NCBI RefSeq assembly: GCF_001186125.1
Contig: NW_014040517.1
Coordinates: forward strand, 33,863-56,320
Direction of reading: 5' to 3'
From: Sphaeroforma arctica JP610
Lineage: Eukaryota; Opisthokonta; Ichthyosporea; Ichthyophonida
Length of the DNA stretch: 22,458 bases
Made by a program: the position numbers and the translations under genes. Positions 1 to 9,691 of the stretch are shown one piece after another (the first letter of the stretch is position 1; each line of letters begins with the position of its first letter). Under the pieces are notes generated by a model. The model was not told the origin of the DNA. It made no database searches and worked only from the letters and a program-made list of their open reading frames with translations.

Positions 1-58
1 GTGTGTGTGTGTGTGTGTACATATATATATATATAAATATATATATTATATAATAATA
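1..58. repeat. (GT)n-(AT)n compound microsatellite
   Basis: The window opens with nine GT units followed by an AT-rich alternating tract. It is a simple sequence repeat and the left side is cut by the window edge. Confidence 0.95.
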
Positions 59-1097
59 ATAATAAAAACGTACACACAAACATAAACCCACATGCTTTTA
101 TGTATATATGAGTTAATTGTAATGTATGATTACAAGCGTGAATAGTTGTTTAACAAATAAAGTGCGAGACTCTCTCGCCCGAAGAGTACAGTTCGAGGTA
201 GTTTAGGCATGAGGGGTTGGTTGGAGCTGCAGATGAAATCGTAATGTAAGGAAGAAATGGCCGTATAATCTATACCTGGGGAGGGAGCCGACGGAGAAGA
301 TCCAAAGCTCGATCTAGTTGTTCATCTGACATCTTGTATAGCTAGTATTACGTAAACAATAGTGCTGTGTATATAATGGATATCTGCGACAATTCTGTCT
401 TATCACATACCATAGTAGAATTTCATTATTTTTGCTTACTTCTATATAAATACACCGTGATCCGACAAGTATTTTGGTCTTTTGACTCAGTAGTGATGAA
501 GGTGATAAATTCAGATTTGAAATAAAAACACATAAATTGATACTTGACAAAGTGTCGTAAATTATTGATTTCCTATTTTTTAGAAAAGTGCCTCATTTTT
601 TAATATGTTCTATTTTCAGAAGGCTGTGATAAATAGTTACATCCTGACTTTCTCTGGTATTTTTATATACATATAATTTTCGAATAGATTTCGACATGGC
701 AGATGATAAATACAAAATGTTATATTCAAAAAAGAAAACAATCGAAAATATAAATAGATAGAGTGCATAAATGGTACAAACCCCGATTATGTGGATCATT
801 TTGCGCTCTATGTATTCACAAATACGCACTTCCTCTTGCCCGTGCGCGTGTACTTTGCAACGTGTGTTCTATAATACATCTCAGCTGTACAGTACATGTG
901 TATTATAACTACCAATTTCCAACATTAATCCCTCGACTGATGGAGTTCTTGCTCGTTATTGCTCGTTATTGCACAGTAAATCACTTATTCAGTTGTTCCC
1001 TTTACGATTAATTATAAGTTAACAGGTGTCAATAATAATACGATTTTTTACTCGAGAATGACTATGTTATATGTAACGGATCCATCATAAGGCTATG
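59..1097. other. Intergenic stretch, no gene seen
   Basis: AT-rich DNA. Open frames here are short (about 80 codons or fewer), show no recognisable motif and lack paired splice sites. A perfect 11-base direct duplication lies near 950-972. Nothing else is supported. Confidence 0.5.
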
Positions 1098-1791
1098 CTA
1101 TAACGTATGTTGTATATTAACCAACTGATGACTCAAAATTACGTGTGCGAAATCTTGAACTGATTTGGATTCAGTTTGCGTTACTCTTCTACACAATATT
1201 TGCTTCTGAATTTGTGAGGCTGCAAGCTTCATCCAGCTTTCACTATGGAGCGTCTCAATTAGCTCACTTTCTTTGCTCATGCCAAAAGCATTGGTTTGTG
1301 GCAACTCTAGTCTTGATCGCGCACTTCTCCCAGTGATTATAGAAAACTTCACGAGTTCATCTTCTTCTGCATAATCTTTTTTAGGTACAGCTGCTCCTGA
1401 AGAGAATTTTCTTAGTTTTTACTACGAGTACTATAGACTAGAGGAATACAAGTGTGTAAATATTTCAGCATGTGTTCTACATCAGTGTTGATAGCTCATA
1501 TAAAATGTTTTGAGTACAAGGTACTAGCCCAGACTGATTTACGTGCACATTGCTAAAATGCATAATCTTGCAATATCTATTCAGTGACAAGGGTATTATG
1601 TGCAGGCTATAGCCTTCACCATAGTAAACTGAACATCTTTATCTCAGAATAGAATAACATTTTGCGGCGAAACCTTTGACTAAACTTTACCTGTTTGTAT
1701 GTACCAGTGTTATATGCCCTGCTGTGCCTATAAGCTTGTACAACTTGTCACAGACTGGTAGAGATGAACCAGAAGCTGTGGTTGAAGACAT
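1098..1791 (-). CDS. Possible two-exon gene, hypothetical protein (~137 aa)
   Basis: I do not recognise this protein. On the minus strand, exon 1 would run 1791-1691. It starts at an ATG with an in-frame stop just upstream, gives 33 codons plus two bases, and ends at a good donor (AACAG|GTAAAG). Exon 2 would run 1410-1098 and starts with the one base needed to keep phase; the joined codon is Arg, and the exon ends at TAG. The product would have a Ser/Thr-rich N-terminus (residues 1-11), an acidic patch near residue 48, and a C-terminal half able to form amphipathic helices. Weak points: the exon-2 acceptor (CTAAG after a purine-rich stretch) is poor, a better-looking acceptor 15 bases further on is out of phase, and an open run of about 110 codons can arise by chance. 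No TATA box or homology supports it. Confidence 0.33.
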
Positions 1792-3240
1792 ATCTATGAC
1801 GATTTATATTTTGCGATTTATATTGAATTGTATACGAGAGAGTTTTCTTCTGTATCGAGGCAAGGGAGGCATATAAACTATCAGTGTTCATCTTATTTTG
1901 TACTATCGACTGTTAACTACCTATGCAGTTCGTTCACTGTGAGAGATACGGTCTGTGTCAATATCATACCCTTGACTGCATCGGATAGTTATATTTTACT
2001 ATCACTATTATAAGATGATGGTCATGATTGCAGTCATATAATATTTTTTTACTCTAGTTCTGAGTAGAGACAAGTCTGAGAAATAAACACTCATTTGAGC
2101 TTTTTTCACTCTAAATACTGTATATACTCTACACTCTTGACTCTACGCCCTACGGTCTGACTATTTCTAGTATTTTGGTACACCCGAGTGACCCGACCCC
2201 ACCAGTTCTAACATACTGCATGAAACTTGAAAAGTTGAAAGTGTATGACTGTATCATACATATGTGTACATAGTTTGTAAAAACAGTGCGGACTATGATT
2301 TGGTTTATATTAGACCCTGGGCCTGAGCCCTGAGGGGTTAAATAGGGACAGCCGGCCGCGCGCGAGCGGCTTAGGCGCCAGGGCCAGTGGCCAGTGCCCA
2401 GAGGCAGAGGGCGGACCGGCGGAGGCCCCATCGGATAGTGTATTTACTGTTTTATCGATGACATTTTAAAAATGTGTAAATTCATGGCCTTCTAAATGTA
2501 TGAGATTGCTGATATATTGTAAAATTGTAGTAATTACAGTAAACGGGGACATGGTGGATTGCCGGATTGGTGGTTGTGCAAAACTGTAAATTCAACGAAT
2601 GACATTTGATTGTTCGGTTACTAAGCCGTTGTCTAATAGAAATCTCTGAAAATTCCATTTTTCACTCGCAAAACAAGAATAAGCCGACCTAGTTATTAGG
2701 TTACTTTTTAAATTTCTGGCAAACATTTATTCCCTATTTTGACAAAAATCGGAATATTTTTGCCTCTTGCGAAATCGTACGACGCCAACGGCAATTGGCT
2801 TTACAATTGGGAGACTCAAATGTTTAAATTAAAATGGGATTTTTCTGAAACATCATTTAGGAAATTTTATTTTTCGAATTGTTGTCCTTCCTGCGTTGTC
2901 TTGTATATTTCGCGATTTATTGATATGTTTTTATAAATCCACGAGGCAAAGTTCTCCAGATTGGTGGGATATGCTTTAACCATTATCCATTGATCACGAC
3001 AGCGAACGTAATATCCAATACAACAAGAGCATTAGGATTTTAAGATCCGGAAGACGAGTCAGAATGTCCATTCGCCCATGAGAATGTCAATTCTTACAAT
3101 ATTGACATAAAATACATATTTTCTGTACTCTTTCGAAACAGATAACGATCTTCTGTTGTAAATTGTATGTCTCCGACAAAACAAACAAGGCCTTTCAAAG
3201 TTCACCCCCCAGAGTGAAAAGGTGAATGATATCAAATTTG
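1792..3240. other. Intergenic region between divergent genes
   Basis: No convincing gene. The region separates the possible minus-strand gene on the left from UGDH on the right, so it may hold both promoters. It contains the GC-rich patch at 2318-2432, described separately. The rest is AT-rich without clear structure. Confidence 0.5.
2318..2432. other. Sharply bounded GC-rich patch
   Basis: About 115 bases of roughly 70% GC sit in surroundings well under 45% GC, with abrupt edges. Inside are short self-complementary pieces (GGGCCTGAGCCC near 2319) and a repeated GGCCAGT (around 2381-2396). The reverse strand is open but reads as a Pro/Arg/Gly-rich low-complexity peptide, so I do not call it coding. 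It could be an inserted short element, a structured RNA or a small CpG-rich regulatory block. I cannot choose between these. Confidence 0.5.
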
Positions 3241-3243
3241 TGG

Positions 3244-3251
3244 TATATATA
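3244..3251 (+). promoter_or_regulatory. Candidate TATA box of the UGDH gene
   Basis: TATATATA lies 60 bases before the UGDH start codon. That fits a short 5' leader, but AT-rich DNA makes such strings common. Confidence 0.35.
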
Positions 3252-3310
3252 CACGAACAACTGAGAAAAAAAATCATTCCCACCACGCATACACAATACA
3301 ATAGTACAGG

Positions 3311-5163
3311 ATGTTGGCCCAACAATCATCTAACGCGGGTATTCCCGACACAGTCAAGACTATCTGCTGTATTGGTGCAGGATATGTCGGAGGACCTACT
3401 ATGGCAGTTATTGCCTACAAGGCGCCTCACGTGAAAGTCATTGTCGTCGATTTAAACCAGGTATGGTTTTAACAGAAATCAAAGAAAGAATGTGCTGATT
3501 ACGTATGCAAGCACATACGTCCAAGTCAGATAGGCTATGCATTTTATAAGGCAATAGTGCAGAAGAATTAGAATACAAGCTAAATTTCTGTATACATTTA
3601 TGTGTTATGAGAATGCGAAAAACTTTCTTGTGTAGCCAGCTTGTGAAAAATAACTACCCTAATCTTGAATCATACTCATCCTCATCGTGTAGGCACGTAT
3701 CGACGCGTGGAACAGTGATAAGCTGCCCATCTACGAGCCAGGACTTGACGAGGTTGTCAAGGCCAGCCGTGGCCGCAACCTTTTCTTCACCACTGATGTA
3801 GATGCGTCTATCAAGGAGGCAGATGCGATCTTTGTATCTGTGAACACACCAACAAAGACCTTCGGAATGGGCAAGGGTTGCGCCGCTGATCTTAAATACC
3901 TTGAGAGCGCTGCTCGTCGCATTGCTGAGGTGTCCGAATCTGGAAAGATCGTTATTGAGAAGTCCACAGTACCCGTAAAGTCTGCGGAAGCTATCCGAGC
4001 CATTCTAACCGCGAACACCAAGTCCAAGTGTCGTTTCACCATCCTATCTAACCCCGAGTTTTTGGCTGAAGGTACCGCCATCCCTGATTTAATGGCTCCT
4101 GATCGTGTGCTTATCGGTGGTGATGAGGATGAGGATGGCCAGAAGGCTGTCAAGGCGCTATCAGCTGTCTACAACAACTGGGTGCCTGCCGAACGTATTA
4201 TTACTACCAACACATGGAGTTCCGAGCTTTCAAAGCTTACTGCTAACGCCTTCTTGGCCCAGAGAATCTCTTCCATCAACTCCATCTCCGCTCTGTGCGA
4301 GGCTACCGGTGCTGATGTCGATGAGGTCGCAAACGCTATCGGCAAGGACACACGTATTGGATCCAAGTTTTTGAAGGCGAGTGTAGGATTCGGTGGCTCA
4401 TGCTTTCAGAAAGATATCCTCAACCTGGTGTACCTGTGCAAGACATACAACTTGCACGAGGTTGCCGAGTACTGGCAGCAAGTAGTAGACATTAACGAGT
4501 ACCAGAAGAAACGTTTCTCACTCCAGATCGTGCGCAGTCTATTCAACACTGTCACGAACAAGAAGATTGCCATTATGGGATTCGCCTTTAAGAAAGACAC
4601 CGGAGACACTCGCGAGTCTGCCTCCATCGACGTCATTAAGTACTTGATGGATGAGGGTGCAAACATTGCTATCTACGACCCCAAGGTTGAGGAGTCCCAG
4701 ATCGACATGGATCTCCTACCCCCAGGAGTTGATGCTAAGGCATCCGCTAAAGTTAAAAGCTTGTACACTATCCACACCGACCCCTACGAGGCCGCCAAGG
4801 ATGCTCATGCCATTGTTGTGTGCACCGAGTGGGACGAGTTTAAGACTTTCGACTATCAGGTAATTTAGCCTTTCAATTTTTCTATAGTCTGTTGCGTTTT
4901 TCCAGGTGTGATGCGTGTTTGGCTGAAACTAAAACCGTTTGTACTCACAACAATGTATTTTGTGTATCATGCATGTTTTTATAATCAAGTGTCAAGTAGC
5001 AACATATTAAACACATAATAACTGACAAACCTTCTCCCGGCTACAGAAAATCTACAACGATATGTACAAGCCCGCTTTCTTGTTCGATGGTCGCAAGATC
5101 CTAGATATCGAGGCTATGAAGACTATTGGATTCCAGGCCTCTGTTATTGGCACAAAATGTTAA
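3311..5163 (+). CDS. UGDH: UDP-glucose 6-dehydrogenase, three exons, 477 aa
   Basis: This cytosolic enzyme oxidises UDP-glucose to UDP-glucuronate with two NAD+, the precursor for glycosaminoglycans, other glycans and UDP-xylose. Exons are 3311-3460, 3693-4859 and 5047-5163. Both introns are GT-AG and phase 0, and the gene ends at TAA. The start ATG has A at -3. It gives an N-terminus about 11 residues longer than the human protein, followed by the NAD-binding Rossmann motif GAGYVGG (residues 22-28). The signature [11 protein letters not shown] places the catalytic Cys at residue 287 (human C276 plus 11), with Lys231, Asn235 and Asp291 also in register. The C-terminal UDP-binding domain carries [14 protein letters not shown] and ends in FLFDGRK...IGF. 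The protein stops at IGTKC, without the longer tail seen in animals. Codon use is more GC-ending than in neighbouring genes, typical of strong expression. All catalytic residues are present, so the gene looks complete and functional. Confidence 0.97.
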
Positions 5164-5252
5164 GTCTGTTGCCAAAACAGGGACTATTCCAATCCAATTG
5201 AAGATATCAAAGTCGGTCATTTGAAACGGTTATTTAAAGCATGTGAGGATAA

Positions 5253-5270
5253 CCCCCCCCCCCCCCCCCC
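5253..5270. repeat. Poly-C tract, 18 bases
   Basis: An uninterrupted run of 18 cytosines lies in the probable 3' UTR of UGDH, 90 bases after the stop codon. Such runs are prone to length errors in sequencing. Confidence 0.95.
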
Positions 5271-5365
5271 AACGTGTATGCAGCAAAACGCAGCGTATCT
5301 GTACGTTTATAGGCGCTGTCGAGGAAGCTAATTTAGTACTATTGAGAGCACTTTGGTAAGATTTT

Positions 5366-5371
5366 AATAAA
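5366..5371 (+). terminator. Candidate UGDH polyadenylation signal
   Basis: AATAAA lies about 200 bases downstream of the UGDH stop. It is the first canonical signal after the gene. No cleavage site can be verified from sequence alone. Confidence 0.4.
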
Positions 5372-6103
5372 AGTCGCTCAATTTGTGTTCCCGCGCGTAA
5401 CTCTTTTTGAGTTCACCTTTATCGAAAGAAACAAACTATGTATTTACTATTTCCGTTTCCTCAGCGTTCGAAATCGGTTGAACTCATGAACAAGTTGCTG
5501 TGTTGTTGTGCGTCAAACAGACGATACTACGTACTTTGACAGGCATAGCCCGTGGAATACATCTGCGCTGATGTGCTTTGAATGACACCTTCATCAAAAC
5601 TAAATTATCCTACGGGCAACGTGGTGATGTATGCTATCATCTATGTTAGCTCCAAGGTTTTTAAAAGACACAACGAACCAATATTTGTATACAATACTGA
5701 ATCAAATGTGAGACCAACAATGCAAAACCATATCGATTACCACGCGAGGTGTGTCGGTGTACCAAATTAGAAGCCACATTGGAACCACAACACATGTAAG
5801 TGTGCCAGTGGTACAACGGGTTTGATGTCGTAACATGAACGATCATCGTTTATAGTACGTAAATATGTACAGCTCATAAGGAGAATCATCAGCGACTCGA
5901 TGCGTATTTTGAACTGCTTCACGCATTTTTAAAACTTGCCCTTCTACTTAAAATACCGACGTACTCGAACTATCTATCTCTAGTGAGCACTACTAGCACT
6001 CCTAATCTTGCTCCTTTGTGATAGATCACAGACGACGCTAACACTCGGAAAGGACCGAATCGTTAGAGCAACAAAATGCCGTAGAATATATAGTAGACTA
6101 AAT

Positions 6104-6124
6104 GTACGGCTCTTACCGCCGTAC
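6104..6124. promoter_or_regulatory. Inverted repeat, 7-bp arms, 7-base loop
   Basis: GTACGGC and GCCGTAC are perfect reverse complements separated by seven bases. This may be a dimeric protein-binding site or simply a hairpin. Confidence 0.3.
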
Positions 6125-6158
6125 TTAAAGTATCGGAAGTGGTGGGAACGAATATAAC

Positions 6159-6179
6159 AATTGCGATATTATCGCAATT
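6159..6179. promoter_or_regulatory. Perfect palindrome, 10-bp arms, 1-base centre
   Basis: AATTGCGATA is followed after a single T by its exact reverse complement. An arm of this length with one central base is the classic form of a dimeric transcription-factor site. It lies about 310 bases before the start codon of the UBA/LIM gene. Confidence 0.4.
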
Positions 6180-6234
6180 AAAATGTGTAGATTCCAGAAT
6201 GATTTCATTTACTTATATTATCATAATGCATTTA

Positions 6235-6250
6235 AATAGTATGTACTATT
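6235..6250. promoter_or_regulatory. Palindrome, 7-bp arms, 2-base centre
   Basis: AATAGTA-TG-TACTATT is perfectly symmetric. A related half-site (AAATAGTA) recurs about 20 bases downstream. The AT-rich composition makes chance occurrence more likely here than for the palindrome at 6159. Confidence 0.25.
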
Positions 6251-6486
6251 GCTCTAAATAGTATTTTAGTACATATCACTGATGAATACTCCAAACATAT
6301 TACAAAACTTATTGCTTTAAAATTTACTAAAAATCAATCGAATGAGAATATGCGAGTTGTGGATGACAATCAAATATCTGCATACGAAGTCGTAGGTGTA
6401 CTATTATGATATCAAGGCGAGTGTGATTGCTGACAAGGCAGATAAAGAACATACTCATAAAGCTAGGAAGGAATCAAGAGACAATA

Positions 6487-6846
6487 ATGGATCTACAAGG
6501 AATTGATACCCTGACGGCAATGGGTTTCTCGCGTGAACAAGCCATCCCTACGTTGATTGCTGCGGTGAGAATTCATTTGTAATTCTTATTAGTTATATTC
6601 CGAGATGTGACTTTTGAATATTACAGACGATCGTGGAGTGCACAGCCATTGTCGATATATACTAATGTATAGGCAACTAATGCCATTTTGAGTTACAAGA
6701 TTTGAGTTGTCTGAGGCAGTATTTCATAGGCACTTTCCGTTTGGTGAATCCTGACTTTTTTTTCACTACCATATAATAGTGATGTACTGTCATATCTATA
6801 TTCTAAACATACATATATATGCACCTCTATATATATATATATATTG

Positions 6847-6906
<60 letters not shown>

Positions 6907-9236
6907 TATGTATGCATATTTGTATCTACCAACTCTGGGATGCATTAAGGTTTGTTCTGCGTGGGAATGGTTGTTGGAGATTTCGCATGTACTCTTCACT
7001 CGTCAGTCCCAGATTTTTTAATAACAACATATAAATATGTGTTGTGAACACGTACAAGTGCGCACACTCACGGTCGGAGAGTAATTTCCCAGCAACACTA
7101 GGGCTTGGATTAGTGAAGCATATTATTTTCTGCTGTCTTTTTATTTACGTCCGTACTCGTCATCAATGACTTTTAATTGATAGCTAGCACATGTTTTTGA
7201 CTTCTCCCAAGACAATGTGGTGCTGTATGTAGCCGTAAACCCAGAGTGAGTTCACTCACTATTGGCGCAATTTGTTTTCATAACAACAGAACAACGACCT
7301 TACCGTTGCGATCTCACTACTGGTCGATCAAAGTATGTCAATCGAAGTCGGGTGCCCATGTGCGTGAATCAAGTGTTTGTGGTAGGTGAATGCCCTTAAA
7401 TCAATTTTTTTACTGTTCATAAAGAAACCGCTGCCGAGCTATGGAGACTGCTATATACCCATTTACACCGTATAATATTTTGTTAGGAGCTTCACTCCAA
7501 TTATTTTGAGACAATTTCTTGTGTGGGGATTGGTATTTCGACGCCAAATCGGGTACCATGCTCCAATTTTATGTTACGGGCCTCACATGAACTCTTGTGT
7601 TTAGAATGTCTCATATCGCAGCTTTCTATTTGGTTGTTGACTATGAAGGTCAAGCCCATTCCGCTCGAAGCACAGATACGGCTGGGACTATATTGAACAC
7701 TGAAAAGAAGAAGAAGAATGCTATGGAGTATCCACCTCCGCCTTACGGTGAGTATAAGTTACCGGTTAGTTTGGTATTCGCGCAGTCTCGATTTATGACC
7801 TAAGCCTAACACAAAACCACAGATGAATTTAACACATTACATACATTTGTCATGTTTAACTGTATGCAGACACGTCCAATGTTCCACCGGCATACCCGGT
7901 ACACTCCCCACCAGAATCCCATGATTTTGTCGACCTATTACCCGCCGATGCACAGAAAGTGTGTTCAAAGCTGGCAGAGGATTCTGTCGCTGCAAATATC
8001 AACTTAAAGTGTCCCAGATACAAAGCACAGCAAGTAGACTTACCCAAGTACAGGCCACCTCCGAAGGAGGGGAATTGTGCGAAGTGTTTCAATACAATTA
8101 AGTCAGACGAGCCCTCAATGACACTCACCGGTCAGCATCTGCACTTGTTATGCTATGCGCAGAGGATAGCACCGAAATGTTCCCATTGCCACGATGCGCT
8201 GGTGCCTGATGCGCGCAAGGTAGGTACTAAACTATCTCATACGGTAAATAGTTGCTCTTTTACGTTCGAGGTAGTAATCAATTCAGTGGTAGTTGGGTAT
8301 TTCTTCAGCTGTTCCTGTTCTGCACCTTGCAGTATTGTACAATTGCGGTCAAATGATGATACTCACCGTTCCCAGTAGCCTATGCTGATACGCTTCCCAA
8401 TGAGAACACCGTTCTAGAAAACTTCTGTTTCAGTGCCTGCTTTCGAATGTTTTGCTCATGCACACGGTTGAGTCGAGACGCACCCACGAGAACATGGCCT
8501 ATGGATCATGATATTTGGGTAGTTCCGCAGCCGCAATTCGATCGTATCATAAGCGCGTATTTCATAATCGTAGTAGGGTTGATCACCTGCCTGATCGTTT
8601 TTAATCGCAGCAGGTAATTTCCTTTTTTCAAATCAGAATCGTACCGGCCGATGGGTTCCATTAGACGAGACGTTGGGCAACAGAGTGCACGAGGTGAGCA
8701 AGAAGAGCTGCTTTTAGACGATTTGTGTGTAGAATATCGCGATTCAATTTTGCACGAACATTTTAGTCTTTGGAATATATCACCAAATACTCTTCCGGAT
8801 AATTCTATTTTTGTTGTAGAAGTTCATTCGACACATTTCCAAAATGTGATTGACACGCGTTGGTCAATACATACTCATTGTGTATTGTAACGGTCACACA
8901 AGTTTTTACATCGGGTAATAGGTGCCGCTTTTAGTTACCTGTTTTCTGGAATAAGAGGTAAAATACCTGAGGTCTATTCATTTGCATTGCGCTATACATG
9001 TCACTCACAAGCAAATGCTTGACTTCTTTGCATGACCCAACACAAGAACCGGATTATCAGTACCTGTGCACATCGTTCTGACATTGTCCCTCTCCCGATT
9101 GTCACAGGAGTGTTATCGATTAAGCGGTCCGCGATGTGTACATTGTTACGATGTCATCTATCAAGCCCCAGAGAAGAACCGGTCGGGCGATTGGGTGTAC
9201 ACAGACCCTCCCACAAATGAACGAAAGGCACACTTG
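6487..9236 (+). CDS. UBA / PPxY / LIM-like zinc-finger protein (six secure exons, last exon uncertain)
   Basis: Exons: 6487-6564, 7290-7332, 7622-7747, 7870-8219, 8637-8693, 9108-9236, then one uncertain terminal exon. All introns are GT-AG and phases agree. The start ATG has A at -3 and G at +4. Residues 1-40 form a UBA (ubiquitin-binding) domain split by intron 1: MGFSREQA at 12-19 and the second half ending in ISLL. Residues 78-91 hold two PPxY motifs (PPPPY, PPAY), the ligand of WW domains such as those in NEDD4-type ubiquitin ligases. From residue 152 follow zinc modules of LIM type: C152-C155-H174-C177, then C186-C189-H217-C220, then C228-C231-H260. They are linked by the inter-LIM signature CY..(A/G)P(K/R)C..C. 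Finger 2 is completed only by the 57-base exon 5. Exon 3 could instead start at 7649, also in phase. The likely role is an adaptor linking ubiquitin to WW ligases; that is inference. No enzyme domain is visible. Confidence 0.75.
6828..6906. repeat. (AT)n(GT)17(AT)n microsatellite in intron 1
   Basis: A 34-base pure GT run (6849-6882) is flanked on both sides by AT alternation. It lies inside the first intron of the UBA/LIM gene. Confidence 0.95.
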
Positions 9237-9409
9237 GTAGGTGGTGCACAAATTATGCAGACTAGATGGCTAGATCTAGACATTGTATACACACACTTTT
9301 GCACGCCACCTATACATACGCGCGCACTGTGTGTGCTATACTTCGTGTTCTATCGTGATAGTACACGACCATATGCAACTCCTCAATAATTCTGGTATCA
9401 CTACATCAG

Positions 9410-9691
9410 GTGTGTTTGTCAAATGCGGCACGCACACGCCCGTTCCGTCCATGAAATTCATCGCGAGATATTTTTCATGGCTGTGTTCGATTTCAGGTTG
9501 CGCGTAACGTGTGAGACTCTGCTTGTATTTCGCAAGCTTTATGCCCTCAGGTCCCCAACCTGTATGTATTGTCCATCACAGATGACATATACACTGTGTC
9601 GCCTTTGCTTTTACTCGGTACAAACTATGGGACGTCTTGTCCCGCATGTAGTTTGTCTGGCATCCCTCTGGTGATATCAGCCTCAATTTAA
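9410..9691 (+). CDS. Terminal exon of the UBA/LIM gene, three competing models
   Basis: Exon 6 ends in phase 0 with ...KAHL, where His260 is the third ligand of zinc finger 3. Model A starts at 9410 after a good acceptor, reads V-C next so that H-x2-C is completed exactly, and then stops at 9454 after 12 more residues. Model B starts at 9551 after CCCTCAG and reads 46 residues, including a CPAC pair and a hydrophobic tail, to TAA at 9691; it lacks the fourth ligand. Model C starts at 9535 and reads LYALRSPTCMYC, which mimics the linker of the other fingers but again lacks the Cys. It ends at TGA 9674. All three are in phase. Model B has the most coding-like codon use; A makes the best zinc finger. 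Only a transcript could decide. Confidence 0.45.

Larger units (their letters stand above)
5372..6486. other. Intergenic region upstream of the UBA/LIM gene
   Basis: No coding region can be supported; the longest frames are about 60 codons. The stretch between 6104 and 6250 holds three inverted repeats (listed separately), about 240-380 bases before the next start codon. It is a plausible promoter or regulatory interval. Confidence 0.45.

Noticed and set aside
3731-4153. 140-codon minus-strand ORF opposite UGDH
   Set aside because: It is the antisense shadow of UGDH exon 2, whose biased codons keep the opposite strand free of stops.
6779-7034. ORFs of 67-80 codons around 6.8-7.0 kb
   Set aside because: They are translations of the AT/GT microsatellite (poly-YI or poly-VC runs) inside an intron.
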